A model generated the notes under the pieces. The model worked only from the letters and a program-made list of their open reading frames with translations, ran no database searches and was not told the origin of the DNA. Below, piece after piece: positions 6,821 to 12,199 of a stretch of DNA of 12,199 nt (its first letter is position 1; every line of letters starts with the position of its first letter). The position numbers and the translations under genes were made by a program. The stretch spans positions 1 to 12,199 of the forward strand of contig JALHTX010000044.1 in assembly GCA_022866015.1 (NCBI GenBank), written 5' to 3'. The stretch comes from Thermoplasmatota archaeon (GTDB taxonomy: Archaea; Thermoplasmatota; E2; DHVEG-1).

Positions 6821-6830
6821 TAATATAAAA
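6821..6830 (-). promoter_or_regulatory. Candidate TATA box for the membrane-protein pair
   Basis: The minus strand reads TTTTATATTA, 29-38 nt upstream of the ATG at 6792. It would give a very short leader, just covering the GGAG ribosome site. Confidence 0.4.
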
Positions 6831-6839
6831 CTTTATCTT

Positions 6840-7256
6840 TTAAACAACCTCGATCTTTATTTCATCACCATTGTAATCATATGCTTTCCAAGAAAAATAA
6901 TTGTATGGGTTTGCAATGATTATGTGAACTCTGCCATGTTTTCTAAAAAGTTCTAAATCTGCATCAGATGGAATTGGAAACGGTGAAGGATGGCTGTGTA
7001 CAGTTCCAACAATATTAAAATCAATAGGCATCATATGAAGTTTGAAAATAGTATGAGTTTCGCCTTGAACCGTTCCAGGTAAAAGAATTATCTCTGAAAT
7101 AGTACTTTTTTGTTGATCATCAACACGCAAAAGAGCCCCAAATTCATTAGGATAAATAGATTTAGCACACTCAATTATTAAATCAAGACAATTATGTTTA
7201 ATTTTCCAATCTACTTTGGTATGTTGTCTTGTTTTATTTTTTTTTAAAAATAACAT
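6840..7256 (-). CDS. JAMM/MPN (Mov34/PAD-1) zinc metalloprotease-like protein
   Basis: This is a 138-residue single-domain protein with an intact JAMM motif: Glu38 in PNEFGALL, then HSHPSPFPIPSDAD with His87, His89, Ser97 and Asp100 (H-x-H-P-x6-S-x2-D). Archaeal members of this type include the Haloferax JAMM1 desampylase, which removes ubiquitin-like SAMP modifiers. The catalytic residues support a peptidase acting on isopeptide or C-terminal bonds, but the substrate is inferred. The start at 7256 is chosen over a GTG at 7304 because it follows the NAD kinase stop (7261) by 4 nt and is preceded by GGTG inside the NAD kinase end, whereas the GTG would overlap that gene by 44 nt. It lies at the 3' end of the ferredoxin-reductase-NAD kinase operon. 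Confidence 0.9.
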   Translation of the reverse strand: MLFLKKNKTRQHTKVDWKIKHNCLDLIIECAKSIYPNEFGALLRVDDQQKSTISEIILLPGTVQGETHTIFKLHMMPIDFNIVGTVHSHPSPFPIPSDADLELFRKHGRVHIIIANPYNYFSWKAYDYNGDEIKIEVV

Positions 7257-7260
7257 GTTT

Positions 7261-8073
7261 TTATCGCACCAACTTAAGACGTACCATCTGATAAAAACTT
7301 TCACCGAAGCGGATAAAAAGTCCTTTTTTTTCAGAACCTGTAATTTCTATTTTACTGTCAGGAGTTACATCCATAGGTGACTCACCATCAATTACGATTT
7401 TAGAGCCTTTGCTTTTATAAAGAAGTTTAACACTTATCTTTTTATCAAGTGGAACAACCCATGGACGAGCAGCAAGTTTAAAAGGAGCAAGGGGTGCTAT
7501 AACCATTGCATTAACACCTGGGTCGAGAATAGGACCACCCGCGCTTAAAGCATAACTAGTGCTACCTGTGGGTGTAGCAATTATGACACCATCAGCACCA
7601 AAAGTTTCTAACAATTCATCATCAATTAAAACTTGCAGATAAATCATTTTTGCTATGCGTGAAGTTTGAACCGTTACTTCATTTGCAGCATCCGGTAGTC
7701 TTTTACCATCAACTATTATTTTAAGCTTTGAACGCTCCTCTATATTATATTTACCGTCGATTACGCGTTGCAAACCTTCTTTTGCATATTTTGATTCAAC
7801 TTCAGTAAGAAAACCCATGCCACCGCTATTTATTGCAAAAATCGGTTTTTCTATTTTTTCAAGAGCTCTAAGTATTGTTCCATCGCCACCAACTGTTACA
7901 ACAATATCTGCTTTTTTGTTGATATCCTGCATAGAATATCCTTTAAAACCTTGTTTTTCTGCAAATTTATCCTCTGCAAAAACTTCTCCAGTTTCTTTTA
8001 AAAAAATATAGATATCTTTACCAGTGGAACATGCTTTTTTAACATGGTAATTACAAACAAGTCCCCATTTCAT
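7261..8073 (-). CDS. nadK: NAD kinase
   Basis: This 270-residue protein phosphorylates NAD with ATP (or polyphosphate in some relatives) to make NADP, in the cytoplasm. Motifs: the GGDG nucleotide-binding loop at 62-65 (VVTVGGDGTILRALE), NSGGMGFLTE (82-91), the NE pair at 131-132, and ATPTGSTSYALSAGGPILDP (167-185), which binds NAD. The C-terminal beta-sandwich includes the IVIDGE element (226-231). The length is normal for archaeal NadK. The ATG overlaps the stop of the geranylgeranyl reductase as ATGA, with AAGGAGAT 11 nt upstream inside that gene, so the two are translationally coupled. It may serve the NADPH needs of lipid and other biosynthesis; its placement next to the reductase is suggestive only. 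Confidence 0.96.
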   Translation of the reverse strand: MKWGLVCNYHVKKACSTGKDIYIFLKETGEVFAEDKFAEKQGFKGYSMQDINKKADIVVTVGGDGTILRALEKIEKPIFAINSGGMGFLTEVESKYAKEGLQRVIDGKYNIEERSKLKIIVDGKRLPDAANEVTVQTSRIAKMIYLQVLIDDELLETFGADGVIIATPTGSTSYALSAGGPILDPGVNAMVIAPLAPFKLAARPWVVPLDKKISVKLLYKSKGSKIVIDGESPMDVTPDSKIEITGSEKKGLFIRFGESFYQMVRLKLVR

Positions 8074-9278
8074 TTCTTTTTTATCTCCTTAATTTCCTTC
8101 CTATATTTTATCAAAGCATTTAGTTTTGCAGATATTGGTAAATGTTTAGCAACTTCTTTAACAAGACTATGGGTGCTTATCTCCTCAAATTTAACATCTT
8201 TTAATGCATTTGCTAGTTTGTTAAAGGTTTTATCATCCATATCTAGCATTAATTCTTTTACAAGATAGTTGCGTTTGATTTTTTGACCAAAAGCTTCTTT
8301 CCATCTAGTTTCATATTCAGATAAAAACCCCTGACTGAAATTTTTTGCTTTTACTGCTTTAGCAATTACCTCACCTGCGATTTTTCCACCTTCGAGGCAA
8401 TGAGTAAGACCTCCACCAGTTATTGGGTCGACATGACGAGCAGCATCACCTATAAGAATTAGATTATCTCGTACTGTTTCAACAGGGTTTGCAACAGGTA
8501 CTGCACCTGCTAAAAAACGTATAGGTGAACTATTTTTCATACGAGGATCTTTTGCAATAAAATCATCTAATAATTTTTTTGCTCTACCTGCCTCAGAAAG
8601 ACTTGCAAGAATGCCAATCCCAACATTTGCAATATTTTTACCTTTTGGAAAAACCCAAACATAACCACCAGGCGCAATTTCTTTACCTAAATAAAAATCA
8701 CAGTATGCATCTTTTACATCAATATTTGTAAGTGTATATTGAGCACAAGTTTCCAAATCTTTAGGATCAAGGCGTGTGTCTATTCCTGCCCATTGACCAA
8801 TTTTTGATTCAACACCATCTGCCCCAACCACGATATCTGCCTCGATTTTAAGTTCTCCATCAAATCTTTTAGCACGAACGCCTTTGATTTTGTCGCCTTC
8901 TTTAATAAGCCCTATTGCTTGAGTATTCATCATAAAAGTTGCCCCGGCTTTAATTGCGTTACGCGCTAGCTCTTGATCAAAAATATCCCGATAAACAACA
9001 TAACCTGTCTCGTCTCCGGCTTGTTCCGCACCAAGAGTCACACATGTTTTATCTGGTGAATAAATACGAGCGCCATCCATTCTACCTGCAATCCAGCGTT
9101 TTCCTTCTATTATCTTCCATTCATCTATTTTTCTGCTTATTCCTTCACCACAGAGAATAGGGACTCCTACTTCTGCACGTCGTTCAATAACAAGAACTTT
9201 TGCTTCTCCATCTGCAGCAAAACGAGCGGTTACACTACCTGCTGGACCAGAGCCTATTATTACTACATCGTATTTCAT
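8070..9278 (-). CDS. Geranylgeranyl reductase family FAD protein (archaeal lipid saturation)
   Basis: This 402-residue flavoprotein reduces the double bonds of geranylgeranyl chains in digeranylgeranylglycerophospholipids at the membrane face. Motifs: YDVVIIGSGPAGS (3-15), the FAD-binding GxGxxG; IERR; PILCGEG with Cys43, a conserved cysteine of the family; VGADGVESKIG (151-161); YVWVFPKGKNIANVGIGI (207-222), the YxWxFP...GxG substrate motif; and LILIGDAARHVDPITGGG (273-290), the second FAD site. The start at 9278 is taken because GGAGGG (9287-9292) lies 8 nt before it; a TTG at 9308 would add ten residues that do not match the family. The ferredoxin gene ends one base upstream, which fits the known Methanosarcina pair in which an adjacent ferredoxin supplies electrons. 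NAD kinase follows with an ATGA overlap. Confidence 0.94.
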   Translation of the reverse strand: MKYDVVIIGSGPAGSVTARFAADGEAKVLVIERRAEVGVPILCGEGISRKIDEWKIIEGKRWIAGRMDGARIYSPDKTCVTLGAEQAGDETGYVVYRDIFDQELARNAIKAGATFMMNTQAIGLIKEGDKIKGVRAKRFDGELKIEADIVVGADGVESKIGQWAGIDTRLDPKDLETCAQYTLTNIDVKDAYCDFYLGKEIAPGGYVWVFPKGKNIANVGIGILASLSEAGRAKKLLDDFIAKDPRMKNSSPIRFLAGAVPVANPVETVRDNLILIGDAARHVDPITGGGLTHCLEGGKIAGEVIAKAVKAKNFSQGFLSEYETRWKEAFGQKIKRNYLVKELMLDMDDKTFNKLANALKDVKFEEISTHSLVKEVAKHLPISAKLNALIKYRKEIKEIKKK

Positions 9279-9279
9279 T

Positions 9280-9468
9280 TTAGTATCCCTCCCCGCTAAT
9301 TGCACCAATAGGACAAGTTCTTATACAAATCGCACAGCTAATACATTTCTCAGGGTTTACCTCGGCTTTATTTCCAATCCAAGATATTGCATCCTGTGGA
9401 CAGACAGATATACATCCACCACACGCTAAACATTTCTTTTTATCTACATTTGCTTTAGGCTTTCCCAT
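9280..9468 (-). CDS. 2[4Fe-4S] ferredoxin, likely electron donor to the adjacent reductase
   Basis: This is a 62-residue protein with two complete cluster motifs: CLACGGCISVCP (Cys13, 16, 19, 23) and CISCAICIRTCP (Cys42, 45, 48, 52), each CxxCxxCxxxCP. The two clusters are linked by DAISWIGNKAEVNPEK. This is the minimal bacterial-type ferredoxin with a short N-terminal extension. The ATG at 9468 is preferred to a GTG at 9480 because GGTGA (9474-9478) lies 5 nt in front of it. It overlaps DUF99 by 14 nt and its stop is one base from the geranylgeranyl reductase ATG (TAAAATG), so the two products are probably made in step. In Methanosarcina acetivorans an adjacent ferredoxin is needed for full lipid reduction by this enzyme family, and I infer the same role. 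Confidence 0.93.
   Translation of the reverse strand: MGKPKANVDKKKCLACGGCISVCPQDAISWIGNKAEVNPEKCISCAICIRTCPIGAISGEGY
9287..9292 (-). promoter_or_regulatory. Ribosome binding site that fixes the geranylgeranyl reductase start
   Basis: The minus strand reads GGAGGG, inside the last codons of the ferredoxin gene, 8 nt before ATG 9278. It is the strongest ribosome site in the operon and argues against the upstream TTG at 9308. Confidence 0.8.
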
Positions 9469-10027
9469 AACTTTCACCACGTTTTAATCCAGATGCTATC
9501 AGATGAGCCACTCGAATTGGCTCTGGTATAACCCCTCTTATTGTTGATATCTTTATTATTTCTTTTGCCTCTTTTATCGTCAATCCCATACATTTTACAA
9601 ATATAGGATTATGATTTGTTTCAACTCTGTGAAGTCTACCCTTTTTAATAAGATTTAACCTATCTTTCCAGTCCATAAAATTCTTTCTCAAAGCTTTTTC
9701 AATTTTTACAAAATCTGGTTTGTCTCTAGTAACTGTAATTACAGGAATATTTGTAAAAGAAAATAATTCATTTATATCTACAACGTTAAAACCACCAAGT
9801 GATATCCCATCAATTAATATTGCTTTTAATTGTTTTTTATGACGAGTTTTTTCAATCATTTTTTTACAAATAAATGTTGCATCATCGCCATCGACAGAGA
9901 CCTGATTATGTAAAACGCACTCAATATAGCTTCCACCACGCATAACAACACCTATTATAGAAGAATATTTATCCTTAAAAGAAAAGGGGGAATCATCTAT
10001 ACCAATAAGCCTTATTTGAGATTTCAT
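9455..10027 (-). CDS. DUF99 family protein (endonuclease V-related fold)
   Basis: This 190-residue protein belongs to DUF99, an archaeal family with an RNase H/endonuclease V-like fold. Family segments: IRLIGIDDSPF (5-15) with the paired aspartates; GVVMRGGSYIECVL (26-39); ILIDGISLGGFNVVDI (70-85) with another acidic site; the IPVITVTRDKPD strand (94-105); and the strongly conserved C-terminus TIRGVIPEPIRVAHLIASGLKRGES (162-186). The acidic residues of the nuclease fold look present, but no activity is established for the family that I know of. The ribosome site is weak (TTTGGATT). The 3' end overlaps the ferredoxin start by 14 nt, so it belongs to the same operon, downstream of Pth2. Confidence 0.92.
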   Translation of the reverse strand: MKSQIRLIGIDDSPFSFKDKYSSIIGVVMRGGSYIECVLHNQVSVDGDDATFICKKMIEKTRHKKQLKAILIDGISLGGFNVVDINELFSFTNIPVITVTRDKPDFVKIEKALRKNFMDWKDRLNLIKKGRLHRVETNHNPIFVKCMGLTIKEAKEIIKISTIRGVIPEPIRVAHLIASGLKRGESYGKA

Positions 10028-10066
10028 AATCCAAATAGAAAAGAAAATAGAAAACTAAATATTTTG

Positions 10067-10429
10067 CTATAAAATAGGTAATTTACCTGTTACTTGATCA
10101 ATTATGTTATTTGGGGCAGGACCTATACCAAGAACTGTTTTAGTTCCAGCAGGTATCTCAGTATGTCCCGCGTCACTAATTATATATGCAACAATTTTAA
10201 GTTCGTCTGCTTTTTCTTTCAAAGGATAAAAATCTTTTTCAGAATCAACTTTTAAGACTGCTTTTTTAGCACCCTCCCTCTGCCATTTATGAAGCCATTT
10301 AGAATTATTTTTCTTAGTGTCAAGAGCACATGCAACAGCAGCATGAGCAACTTGAGCTGCAAGTTTACCTGGTGAAAGCTTTAGATCACTACGAGTGACA
10401 ATAACCATTTTATATTCAAAATCTAGCAT
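10067..10429 (-). CDS. pth2: Peptidyl-tRNA hydrolase, archaeal/eukaryotic Pth2 type
   Basis: This 120-residue protein, the usual length for the family, hydrolyses the ester bond of peptidyl-tRNA released from stalled ribosomes. Motifs: MVIVTRSDLKLSPGKLAAQVAHAAV (8-32) with Lys22, Gln26 and His29; GAKKAVLKVDSEKDFYPL; YIISDAGHTEIPAGTKTVLGIGP (82-104) with Asp86, Thr90 and Thr97; and the end PNNIIDQVTGKLPIL. The ATG comes two bases after the stop of the upstream small protein (TAAAAATG), so they are co-transcribed. Met8 is a possible alternative start giving a shorter protein; the longer one leaves no overlap and is preferred, though neither has a strong ribosome site. Confidence 0.97.
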   Translation of the reverse strand: MLDFEYKMVIVTRSDLKLSPGKLAAQVAHAAVACALDTKKNNSKWLHKWQREGAKKAVLKVDSEKDFYPLKEKADELKIVAYIISDAGHTEIPAGTKTVLGIGPAPNNIIDQVTGKLPIL

Positions 10430-10431
10430 TT

Positions 10432-10791
10432 TTATTCATCATCAATATCATGAGATATTTCTTTAAAATTTTCCTCTCTCCACTTTTCACCCATAGACTC
10501 AGCATTTGAATTTTCAATAAGTCCTTTTACAAGAAGTGTTTTTCCTTTTTCTTGTATATGTTTTAAAGGTACACCAAGGTATTTATCTTTTGATTTAATA
10601 ATTAAGATATCCTCATTTACGGCGACACTTTCACCAACTGTTTTTCCTATTCCGTCTACTACAAAGCGGCATAGTAAATTATTTTTATATTCTTCTTCTT
10701 TTTCTTGCTCTTCTCTTTTCTGTTTACGTCTAGAAAAAATGAATATCATATTTTGGGATGTAATTAAAACCAAATTAGATGAAATATGCAT
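10432..10791 (-). CDS. Small archaeal protein of unknown function upstream of pth2
   Basis: I do not recognise this 119-residue protein with certainty. Residues 6-19 are mildly hydrophobic (LVLITSQNMIFIFS), followed by a strongly charged R/K/E stretch (21-35) that should form a helix. Residues 41-92 form a beta-rich domain (VVDGIGKTVGESVAVNEDIL, then LIIKSKDKYLGVPLKHI) recalling PRC-barrel or small archaeal DUF domains. The tail is acidic (SHDIDDE). The ATG at 10791 is preferred over Met15 (10749) because AGGAG at 10798-10802 sits 6 nt upstream. It is the first gene of the operon that continues through pth2, DUF99 and ferredoxin, and is divergent from the second geranylgeranyl reductase, whose promoter it faces. 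Confidence 0.8.
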   Translation of the reverse strand: MHISSNLVLITSQNMIFIFSRRKQKREEQEKEEEYKNNLLCRFVVDGIGKTVGESVAVNEDILIIKSKDKYLGVPLKHIQEKGKTLLVKGLIENSNAESMGEKWREENFKEISHDIDDE

Positions 10792-10832
10792 AAATATCTC
10801 CTACTTATTTTGCACAGTAATCTGCGATTCTG

Positions 10833-10840
10833 TTATAAAT
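10833..10840. promoter_or_regulatory. TATA element between divergent genes, possibly used in both directions
   Basis: The plus strand reads TTATAAAT and the minus strand ATTTATAA. On the plus strand it is 28-35 nt before ATG 10868, right for a leaderless transcript of the reductase. On the minus strand it is 42-49 nt before ATG 10791, right for a short leader carrying AGGAG. The minus-strand octamer is identical to the one I assign to pdaD. Confidence 0.55.
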
Positions 10841-10867
10841 CTTTGGAAGTATACCCATTTTATAAAA

Positions 10868-12052
10868 ATGGAAAAATACGATGTAATAGTTTCAGGTGGA
10901 GGCCCAATTGGGGGGCATGTTTCAAAAAAAATTTCTGAAAAAAATTATTCTGTGGCAGTATTAGAAAAAAACAATGAGATCGGAAAACATCTAAACTGTG
11001 CAGGTCTTGTAACAGAACGTGTTTTTAAAATAACAAAATTATCTTTAAAAACAATTCAAAATAAGATTTATGGTGCAAACATACATTCTCCTTCTAATTA
11101 TATTTTAAATATCGGGGGGGATCATATTCATGCATTGGTAATTGATAGAACAAATTTTGATAAAGAAATAATAAAACAAGCAGAAAGAAAACAAGTAGAT
11201 GTTTTTCTTGAAAATAAACTTGATCATGTAGAAAAAAATAAAGATAAATTAAGAATTATAATATCTGAAAAAGAAGAATTTGAATGTAAAATTTTGATAG
11301 GTTCAGATGGTCCTTTTTCAAAAACAAGAGAACTTTTTAATTTTCCTGCGCCAAAAGAATTTTTAAAAGGCATAGGTGCTGAAGTGTCAAATGTGTCTAT
11401 TGATCCTAATTTTGTTGAAATATTTGTTGGAAAAAATGTTGCACCAGGTTTTTTTGCATGGATAATACCAATAAATAATGATGGCACAGCAGCAAGACTT
11501 GGCCTATGCATTGATAGCAATGCATTGTATCCGCCAATGTTTTATTTTAAAAAATTTTTAAATAACAAATATACTCAAACTTTTCTTAAGGATGCAAAAA
11601 TAACAAGAAATATTATGGGTGTTATACCACTTGGTGCTTTGAAAAAAACATTTGCAGATAATGTACTTCTTGTAGGTGATGCAGCAGCACAAGTTAAACC
11701 CACTTCTGGTGGGGGTTTATATCCTGGTTTGCTATCTGCCGATCATTGTGCTAATATTGTTGCTTCTTCTTTAGAACAAAATAATTTTTCTTCTATTTTT
11801 TTGAAAAAATATCATAAACTTTGGTATAAGGAGATAGGTAAAGAATTAAACCGTGGTATGACTTTTAGAAAAATCTTTAAAAAATTATCAGATAAAGAAT
11901 TTGATAAATATATATGTAGATTTAAAAACCCAAAGATTGTTGATATTATCAATAAATATGGTGATATTGATTATCCTTCTAAACTTGCAAGCCCACTTAT
12001 TAAAAAAAATCCTTCTATTTTGAAACTTGCAAAAAATATGTTAAAAAAATAA
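10868..12052 (+). CDS. Second geranylgeranyl reductase family FAD protein, divergent
   Basis: This is a 394-residue flavoprotein. Motifs: YDVIVSGGGPIGG (4-16), the FAD loop; LEKNNEIG (32-39); HLNCAG (41-46) with the conserved cysteine Cys44; IGSDGPFSKTRELF (144-157); GFFAWIIPINNDGTAARLGL (194-213); and LLVGDAAAQVKPTSGGG (267-283). Compared with the reductase at 8070-9278, the YxWxFP substrate motif is FFAWIIP, and the protein is much richer in Lys/Asn/Ile. The start at 10868 is taken because the family match begins exactly there; the frame extends upstream to 10739 but that part is unlike the family and overlaps the divergent gene. There is no ribosome site and a TATA box lies about 28 nt upstream, so it is probably leaderless. 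It has no ferredoxin partner next to it here. It may act on a different isoprenoid, but that is a guess. Confidence 0.9.
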   Translation: MEKYDVIVSGGGPIGGHVSKKISEKNYSVAVLEKNNEIGKHLNCAGLVTERVFKITKLSLKTIQNKIYGANIHSPSNYILNIGGDHIHALVIDRTNFDKEIIKQAERKQVDVFLENKLDHVEKNKDKLRIIISEKEEFECKILIGSDGPFSKTRELFNFPAPKEFLKGIGAEVSNVSIDPNFVEIFVGKNVAPGFFAWIIPINNDGTAARLGLCIDSNALYPPMFYFKKFLNNKYTQTFLKDAKITRNIMGVIPLGALKKTFADNVLLVGDAAAQVKPTSGGGLYPGLLSADHCANIVASSLEQNNFSSIFLKKYHKLWYKEIGKELNRGMTFRKIFKKLSDKEFDKYICRFKNPKIVDIINKYGDIDYPSKLASPLIKKNPSILKLAKNMLKK

Positions 12053-12119
12053 AATAAGTTTTTTATAAAAAATCTCCAAGAATACCACTGGTTTTACAGG
12101 CTGTCCGATAATTCATCTA

Positions 12120-12128
12120 CTTTATATG
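12120..12128 (+). promoter_or_regulatory. Candidate TATA box for the gene starting at 12177
   Basis: CTTTATATG lies about 50 nt upstream of the ATG; a start about 25 nt downstream would leave a leader of about 27 nt with the GAGGTGG ribosome site. The remaining bases of the 12053-12176 gap begin with an oligo-T run (12059-12064) that may help end the reductase transcript. Confidence 0.4.
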
Positions 12129-12176
12129 GTTTAATGCCCTTCAGGATGTTATAAGTTTTATAGAGGTGGGATAATT

Positions 12177-12199
12177 ATGGTTTACCTTCATTCTTTTAA
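12177..12199 (+). CDS. Start of a gene running off the right edge (seven codons)
   Basis: ATG at 12177 opens MVYLHSF before the window ends. GAGGTGGG at 12163-12170 is a strong ribosome site with 6 nt spacing, and a TATA element lies further upstream, so a real start is likely. Nothing can be said about the product. Confidence 0.5.

Noticed and set aside
7257..7304. Longer JAMM protein starting at a GTG at 7304
   Set aside because: It would overlap NAD kinase by 44 nt and add residues unlike the family; ATG 7256 sits just after the NAD kinase stop.
9279..9308. TTG start at 9308 for the first geranylgeranyl reductase
   Set aside because: The strong GGAGGG site points to ATG 9278, and the family N-terminus (MKYDVVIIGSGPAG) starts there.
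10739..10867. Longer N-terminus (43 extra residues) for the plus-strand geranylgeranyl reductase
   Set aside because: The extra residues do not resemble the family, contain cysteine-rich noise, and overlap the divergent 119-residue gene; the family FAD motif begins right after Met at 10868 and the TATA spacing fits that start.
1..12199. CRISPR arrays, tRNA or rRNA genes, insertion sequences, attachment sites
   Set aside because: I looked for regularly spaced repeats, GGTTCRANYCC-type T-arm sequences, terminal inverted repeats and transposase motifs and saw none.

Overview
The window comes from an AT-rich archaeal genome. This is shown by a Pth2-type peptidyl-tRNA hydrolase, a pyruvoyl-dependent arginine decarboxylase, two geranylgeranyl reductases of isoprenoid membrane-lipid metabolism, DUF99 and DUF2240 proteins, TATA-box promoters about 25-30 nt upstream of expected transcript starts, and a mix of leaderless genes and genes with GGAGG/GGTGA ribosome binding sites. 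The gene set fits a euryarchaeal lineage (Thermoplasmatota or a methanogen relative would be reasonable), but I cannot place it more closely.

Layout: almost everything is on the minus strand and is transcribed right to left. From the right these are: a small protein of unknown function (10432-10791), Pth2 (10067-10429), DUF99 (9455-10027), a 2[4Fe-4S] ferredoxin (9280-9468), a geranylgeranyl reductase (8070-9278), NAD kinase (7261-8073) and a JAMM/MPN metalloprotease-like protein (6840-7256). They are tightly packed, with 4-14 nt overlaps or short gaps, and look like one transcription unit. Next come a two-gene membrane unit (5719-6792 and 4791-5726), arginine decarboxylase (4199-4744), phosphoenolpyruvate synthase (1679-4099), a HisA-related protein (1041-1607) coupled by an ATGA overlap to a DUF2240 protein (554-1044, interrupted by a frameshift), and finally the N-terminus of a protein with a CDC48/VAT-N-like segment that runs off the left edge (1-375). 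On the plus strand there is a second, divergent geranylgeranyl reductase (10868-12052) and the first seven codons of another gene (12177-12199).

How the genes fit together: the ferredoxin and geranylgeranyl reductase form a recognised pair for saturating archaeal lipid chains. NAD kinase supplies NADP(H) for anabolism. PPS supplies PEP for gluconeogenesis. Arginine decarboxylase opens polyamine synthesis. Pth2 rescues peptidyl-tRNAs.

Most of the window is ordinary archaeal core metabolism. The observations I would pursue are: (1) the DUF2240 reading frame broken exactly at an in-phase A AAA AAG heptamer, the classical -1 slippery sequence, with a nested ATGA restart; (2) a membrane protein that resembles an M50-type protease with its HExxH replaced, co-translated with a PH-domain membrane protein; (3) a shortened HisA-like barrel that appears to have lost catalytic and phosphate-binding elements; (4) the divergent second geranylgeranyl reductase and its possibly bidirectional TATA element. 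I found no CRISPR array, tRNA, rRNA, insertion sequence or clear defence system.
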